Assembly: GCF_030698125.1 (NCBI RefSeq)
Contig: NZ_JAUYNV010000019.1
Coordinates: forward strand, 62,001-126,000
Reading direction: 5' to 3'
Length of the DNA stretch: 64,000 bases
Source: Methyloversatilis sp.
GTDB lineage: Bacteria > Pseudomonadota > Gammaproteobacteria > Burkholderiales > Rhodocyclaceae
In this document: positions 61,328-64,000 of the stretch, piece after piece
How positions within the stretch are numbered: position 1 is the first letter of the stretch
How the letters are laid out: every line of letters starts with the position of its first letter
Made by a program: the position numbers and the translations under genes
The notes under the pieces: model-generated
Seen by the model: the letters and a program-made list of their open reading frames with translations, nothing else
What the model was told of the DNA's origin: nothing
The model's database searches: none

Positions 61328-63472
61328 TCACTGCGCGGGTGCGACGCCGGCTGTGGCCTTGCCGTTGCGCGCGAGTTCCGTTCCCGATTTCGTCAGGCTC
61401 GCCATGTCGCCCATGATGTGTGCCGCTTCCTCGAGCAGCACGTCGCGCGCTGCCTTGCGTGACTTTTCAGCAGCCAGCTCCGCGCTCAGGCTGCGCTCGC
61501 CGGCCTGCAGTCCGTCATCGCGCGGCAGCGCCGGCCCGTCGGTGTCACCATCGACGGCAGCCTTGGAAAGCGAACGCGCTTTCAGCCGGGCTTCCTGTGC
61601 TTCGCGTTCCTTGCGCCGCTCTTTTTCATTGAGCGAGATTTCGGTGCGCTTGCGGATGGCTTCGACTTCGGCGATGTCTTCCAGCAACTCCCGGTAGCCG
61701 GCGTCGTTGGCCACCCGGACGCTGTGTCGCGTGGTCAGGGCCGGCAGCAATTCGCGCGTGCTGCCCACCGGCTTGAAGTCGGCCGGTTCGATCTGCGTCC
61801 AGGGCAGCGCGTTGTCGTAGCTCGATTCGCCGAAGCGCTCGCGGTCGGCAAACGACGCCAGCGGGATGTCCGGCGTCACGCCGCGCAGCTGCGTCGTGCC
61901 GCCTGACACGCGGAAGAACTGGGCGACGGTCAGCTTCAGTTCGCCATAGGTCGGCTTTTCGCTTTTCGCCATTTCATCCATGTCGAGCAAGGTCTGCACC
62001 GTGCCCTTGCCGAAGCTCTGTTCGCCGATGACGATGCCGCGACCGTAGTCCTGGATCGCCGAGGCGAAAATTTCGGACGCCGACGCCGACGCGCGATTGA
62101 TCAGCACGCCAACCGGACCGTCCCACGCCACGCCGGGGTCGCGGTCCTGCTCGATGCGCACCTGTCCCTTCGGGTTGCGCTGCTGCACCACCGGGCCGCG
62201 ATCGATGAACAGGCCGGTCAGCCGCACCGATTCGTCGAGCGAACCACCGCCGTTGTTGCGCAGATCGATCAGCACGGCGCCGACATTCTCCGCCTTCAGT
62301 TCGGCCAGCAGCTTCGCCACATCGCGGCTCGCGCTGCGATAGTTCTCATCGTTCTTGTGACGGGCGTCGACGTCCTGGTAGAAGGTGGGCAGCGTGATCA
62401 CGCCGACCTTCTGCTTTACGTCGCCACCGACTTCGATCACCGATTTGGCGGCTGCCTGCTTTTCCAGCCTGATCGTGTCGCGCACCAGCGTGATCCGCTT
62501 GTGCTTGCCGTCCGGGCCGGCATCCGCCGGCAGGACATCGAGCACCACCTTGGTGTCCTTGTTGCCACGGATCAGCTGCACGACGTCATCCACCCGCCAG
62601 CCGAGCACATCGGCCATCGGGGCGTTCTCGTCCTTGGCCACGCCGGCGATGCGGTCACCGATCGCGAGCTGCTCGGAACGCGCCGCCGGGCCGCCCGGCA
62701 CCAGTTCGCGGATGGTCACGTACTCGTCGCGTTCCTGCAGCACGGCGCCGATGCCGACCAGCGACAGCTTCATCGTGATGGCGAAGTCGGCCGATGCGCG
62801 CGGGCCGAGGTAGCTGGTGTGCGGTTCGATCGATTCGGCGTAGGCATTCATGAACAACTGGAACACGTCGTCGCTTTTCGAGCGCGCGGTATGGGCCATC
62901 GCAAGGTCGTAACGCTTGGTCAGCGTGTCGCGGATCGCCGCATCGTCCTTGCCGGCCAGTTTCAGGCGCAGCCAGTCGTTCTTGACCCGCTTGCGCCAGA
63001 TTTCCTTCAGTTCCGCCTCCGAACTCGCCCACGGCACGTCGGTACGCACATAACGATAGCTGTCCGGCTTGCTGAAATCGAAACCGCCGGCCAGCAGCAC
63101 GCGCGCATCGGCCAGACGTTCGCGCACCCGTTGCGAATAACGGGTGAATATGGCGAACGGGGCTTCCAGCCGTTGCTGCAGGATGGCGTCGTCGAGCAGC
63201 GTGCGCACCGCGCCGAAGGTGTCGATGTCCGACTGCAGGAAATAGATGCGCTCCGGATCGAGCGTCTTCAGGTAACGATCGAAAATCTTGACCGACAGTG
63301 CGTCATCGAGCGGTACGTTCTGATAGTGAAAACGCGACAGCAACTCCGCGCTGGCCTGTGCCGCCAGCGCGTGCGCCTCGACCGGCCGCAGTGGCGGGGC
63401 CATGGTGGCGGTGCTGGCAGCCTGCGCCGATGTGGCCAGTGCAAATACTATCCAGAAGGTTTTCAGTTTCAT
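61328..63472 (-). CDS. prc: Carboxy-terminal (tail-specific) processing protease
   Basis: A 714-aa periplasmic S41 protease of the Prc/Tsp type. Signal peptide: MKLKTFWIVFALATSAQAAS. The helical N-terminal domain (LDDALSVKIFDRYLKTLDPE, RIYFLQSDIDTF) is followed by a PDZ domain (LVPGGPAARSEQLAIGDRIA, about 255-340). The catalytic region has LIDLRNNGGGSLDESVRLTG, the Ser in RASASASEIFASAIQDYG, and the Lys in GEQSFGKGTVQTLLDM. A charged C-terminal DUF3340 domain completes it. It degrades or trims proteins with nonpolar C termini. ATG 63472 yields the signal peptide; the TTG ten codons earlier is unlikely. Confidence 0.95.
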   Translation of the reverse strand: MKLKTFWIVFALATSAQAASTATMAPPLRPVEAHALAAQASAELLSRFHYQNVPLDDALSVKIFDRYLKTLDPERIYFLQSDIDTFGAVRTLLDDAILQQRLEAPFAIFTRYSQRVRERLADARVLLAGGFDFSKPDSYRYVRTDVPWASSEAELKEIWRKRVKNDWLRLKLAGKDDAAIRDTLTKRYDLAMAHTARSKSDDVFQLFMNAYAESIEPHTSYLGPRASADFAITMKLSLVGIGAVLQERDEYVTIRELVPGGPAARSEQLAIGDRIAGVAKDENAPMADVLGWRVDDVVQLIRGNKDTKVVLDVLPADAGPDGKHKRITLVRDTIRLEKQAAAKSVIEVGGDVKQKVGVITLPTFYQDVDARHKNDENYRSASRDVAKLLAELKAENVGAVLIDLRNNGGGSLDESVRLTGLFIDRGPVVQQRNPKGQVRIEQDRDPGVAWDGPVGVLINRASASASEIFASAIQDYGRGIVIGEQSFGKGTVQTLLDMDEMAKSEKPTYGELKLTVAQFFRVSGGTTQLRGVTPDIPLASFADRERFGESSYDNALPWTQIEPADFKPVGSTRELLPALTTRHSVRVANDAGYRELLEDIAEVEAIRKRTEISLNEKERRKEREAQEARLKARSLSKAAVDGDTDGPALPRDDGLQAGERSLSAELAAEKSRKAARDVLLEEAAHIMGDMASLTKSGTELARNGKATAGVAPAQ

Positions 63473-63811
63473 CAGGCGTACTCCGGGGCGAAGATCGAAC
63501 AATGTCTGCGGACGTCACGTACAGACCCCTGTTCAGGGCAAATCGTTCGGAAATAGGCTTGAAGCCGCCCCCGAACCCTGCATTCCCATGTTACCCACGG
63601 CTACGGCCTTACGGGGCGGGCAGATGCCTCATCTGCCACTTTGCCGGGTGAAAGACATGTGTCGCCGCGGCATCGGTGAAACCCCCGCCATCCCGGCGCG
63701 CCGAGAGCGCTGGTGACAAGCGTTGTTCCAGGTGTCTTGTGCAGGGCGTGCAAGGAAAAACGCCCGGTCTGCACCGGGCCTTCCTGCCGCTGCATTCCGC
63801 CTTCCTTGCGC
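63473..63811. other. Intergenic region between prx and prc
   Basis: About 340 bases without a credible gene. It should contain the prc promoter (minus strand) and, at its far end, the terminator of the peroxiredoxin gene. A short palindrome CCCTG-TT-CAGGG lies at 63527-63538, about 55 bases before the prc start, and could be an operator. The overlapping short ORFs in the track show no protein-like composition. Confidence 0.55.
63755..63779 (-). terminator. Rho-independent terminator of the peroxiredoxin gene
   Basis: Read on the minus strand, GCCCGGT-GCAG-ACCGGGC forms a perfect 7-bp GC-rich stem with a 4-base loop, followed at once by GTTTTT. It lies 32 bases after the peroxiredoxin stop codon, the expected place and orientation. 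Confidence 0.88.
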
Positions 63812-64000
63812 CTATTTCGGCTGTGGCGTCAGCCTCAGGTAGGGGCGCACTGCCTTGTAGCCGGCCGGGAAGCGGCGCGCGATTTCTTCAGGGTCCTGCA
63901 GCGAGGGCACGATGACCACGTCGTCACCGTGCTTCCAGTTGCCCGGTGTCGCCACCGAATGCTTGTCGGTGAGCTGCAGCGAGTCGATGACACGCAGCAC
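63812..64000 (-). CDS. Peroxiredoxin (Prx6/1-Cys AhpC-TSA type), C-terminal part
   Basis: The frame is open to the end of the window and terminates at TAG 63812-63814, so the N-terminal part lies outside. The 62 visible residues match the C-terminal region of Prx6-type peroxiredoxins: VIDSLQLTDKHSVATPGNWK, then HGDDVVIVPSLQDPEEIARR and FPAGYKAVRPYLRLTPQPK. The active-site Cys is upstream of the window. These enzymes reduce hydrogen peroxide and alkyl hydroperoxides in the cytoplasm. A strong terminator follows, so this is the last gene of its transcript. Confidence 0.88.
   Translation of the reverse strand: MLRVIDSLQLTDKHSVATPGNWKHGDDVVIVPSLQDPEEIARRFPAGYKAVRPYLRLTPQPK

Overview
The window is GC-rich (by eye about 65%) and reads as a betaproteobacterial chromosome. 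The gene set and housekeeping neighbours (hemA-prfA-prmC-grxD, prc) resemble Rhodocyclales such as Methyloversatilis. That placement is an inference from gene content; no rRNA is present. Nearly the whole window is an exosortase A (XrtA/PEP-CTERM) exopolysaccharide locus.

Layout. (1) 1-14.4 kb, plus strand: a tightly packed canonical XrtA operon. It holds the tail of the XrtA-associated ATPase, wecB, a DUF3473 polysaccharide deacetylase, a FemAB-like protein, glycosyltransferase (GT) 1, exosortase A fused to EpsI, GT2, an amidotransferase, GT3, another GT4-family enzyme, a CapK-like adenylating enzyme and an O-antigen-ligase-like protein. (2) 14.4-33.6 kb, minus strand: a long head-to-tail run of about 17 genes, many joined by ATGA overlaps. 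It encodes GTs of two folds, two asparagine-synthetase-like paralogues with eroded glutaminase halves, a sulfotransferase, a second deacetylase, a WbsX/GH99-like protein, an unrecognised 645-aa protein, a Wzx-type flippase and a secreted TPR protein. A probable pseudogene lies inside the run. Its promoter-proximal end (about 29.4-33.6 kb) is visibly AT-richer. (3) 34.0-40.1 kb, minus strand: an MBOAT O-acyltransferase with an SGNH-like partner, then a large membrane protein with two VanZ-like signatures fused to heparinase II/III. (4) 40.3-44.7 kb: a NodB-like membrane protein, an acyl carrier protein (minus), and the exosortase-associated AMP ligase and PLP decarboxylase (plus). (5) 45.0-55.2 kb, plus strand: EpsB priming transferase, PrsK/PrsR two-component system, PrsT TPR lipoprotein, TviB and TviC. 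(6) 55.2-64 kb: a lytic transglycosylase, an S1C protease, then housekeeping genes and the end of a peroxiredoxin gene.

Working model (inference). EpsB loads the first sugar on undecaprenyl phosphate. The GTs extend it, drawing on UDP-ManNAc (WecB) and UDP-GlcNAcA/UDP-GalNAcA (TviB/TviC). Amidotransferases, sulfotransferase, MBOAT and deacetylases decorate the chain. The flippase and chain-length/export proteins (mostly upstream of the window) move it out, and exosortase A sorts PEP-CTERM proteins. PrsK/PrsR would give sigma-54 control. No PEP-CTERM substrate gene was seen in the window.

The most unusual features are the roughly 26-kb minus-strand tailoring block lying between the two canonical halves of the XrtA locus, the double-VanZ/heparinase fusion, the graded decay of the asparagine-synthetase paralogues, the unrecognised 645-aa protein, and an RNA-type inverted repeat upstream of epsB.
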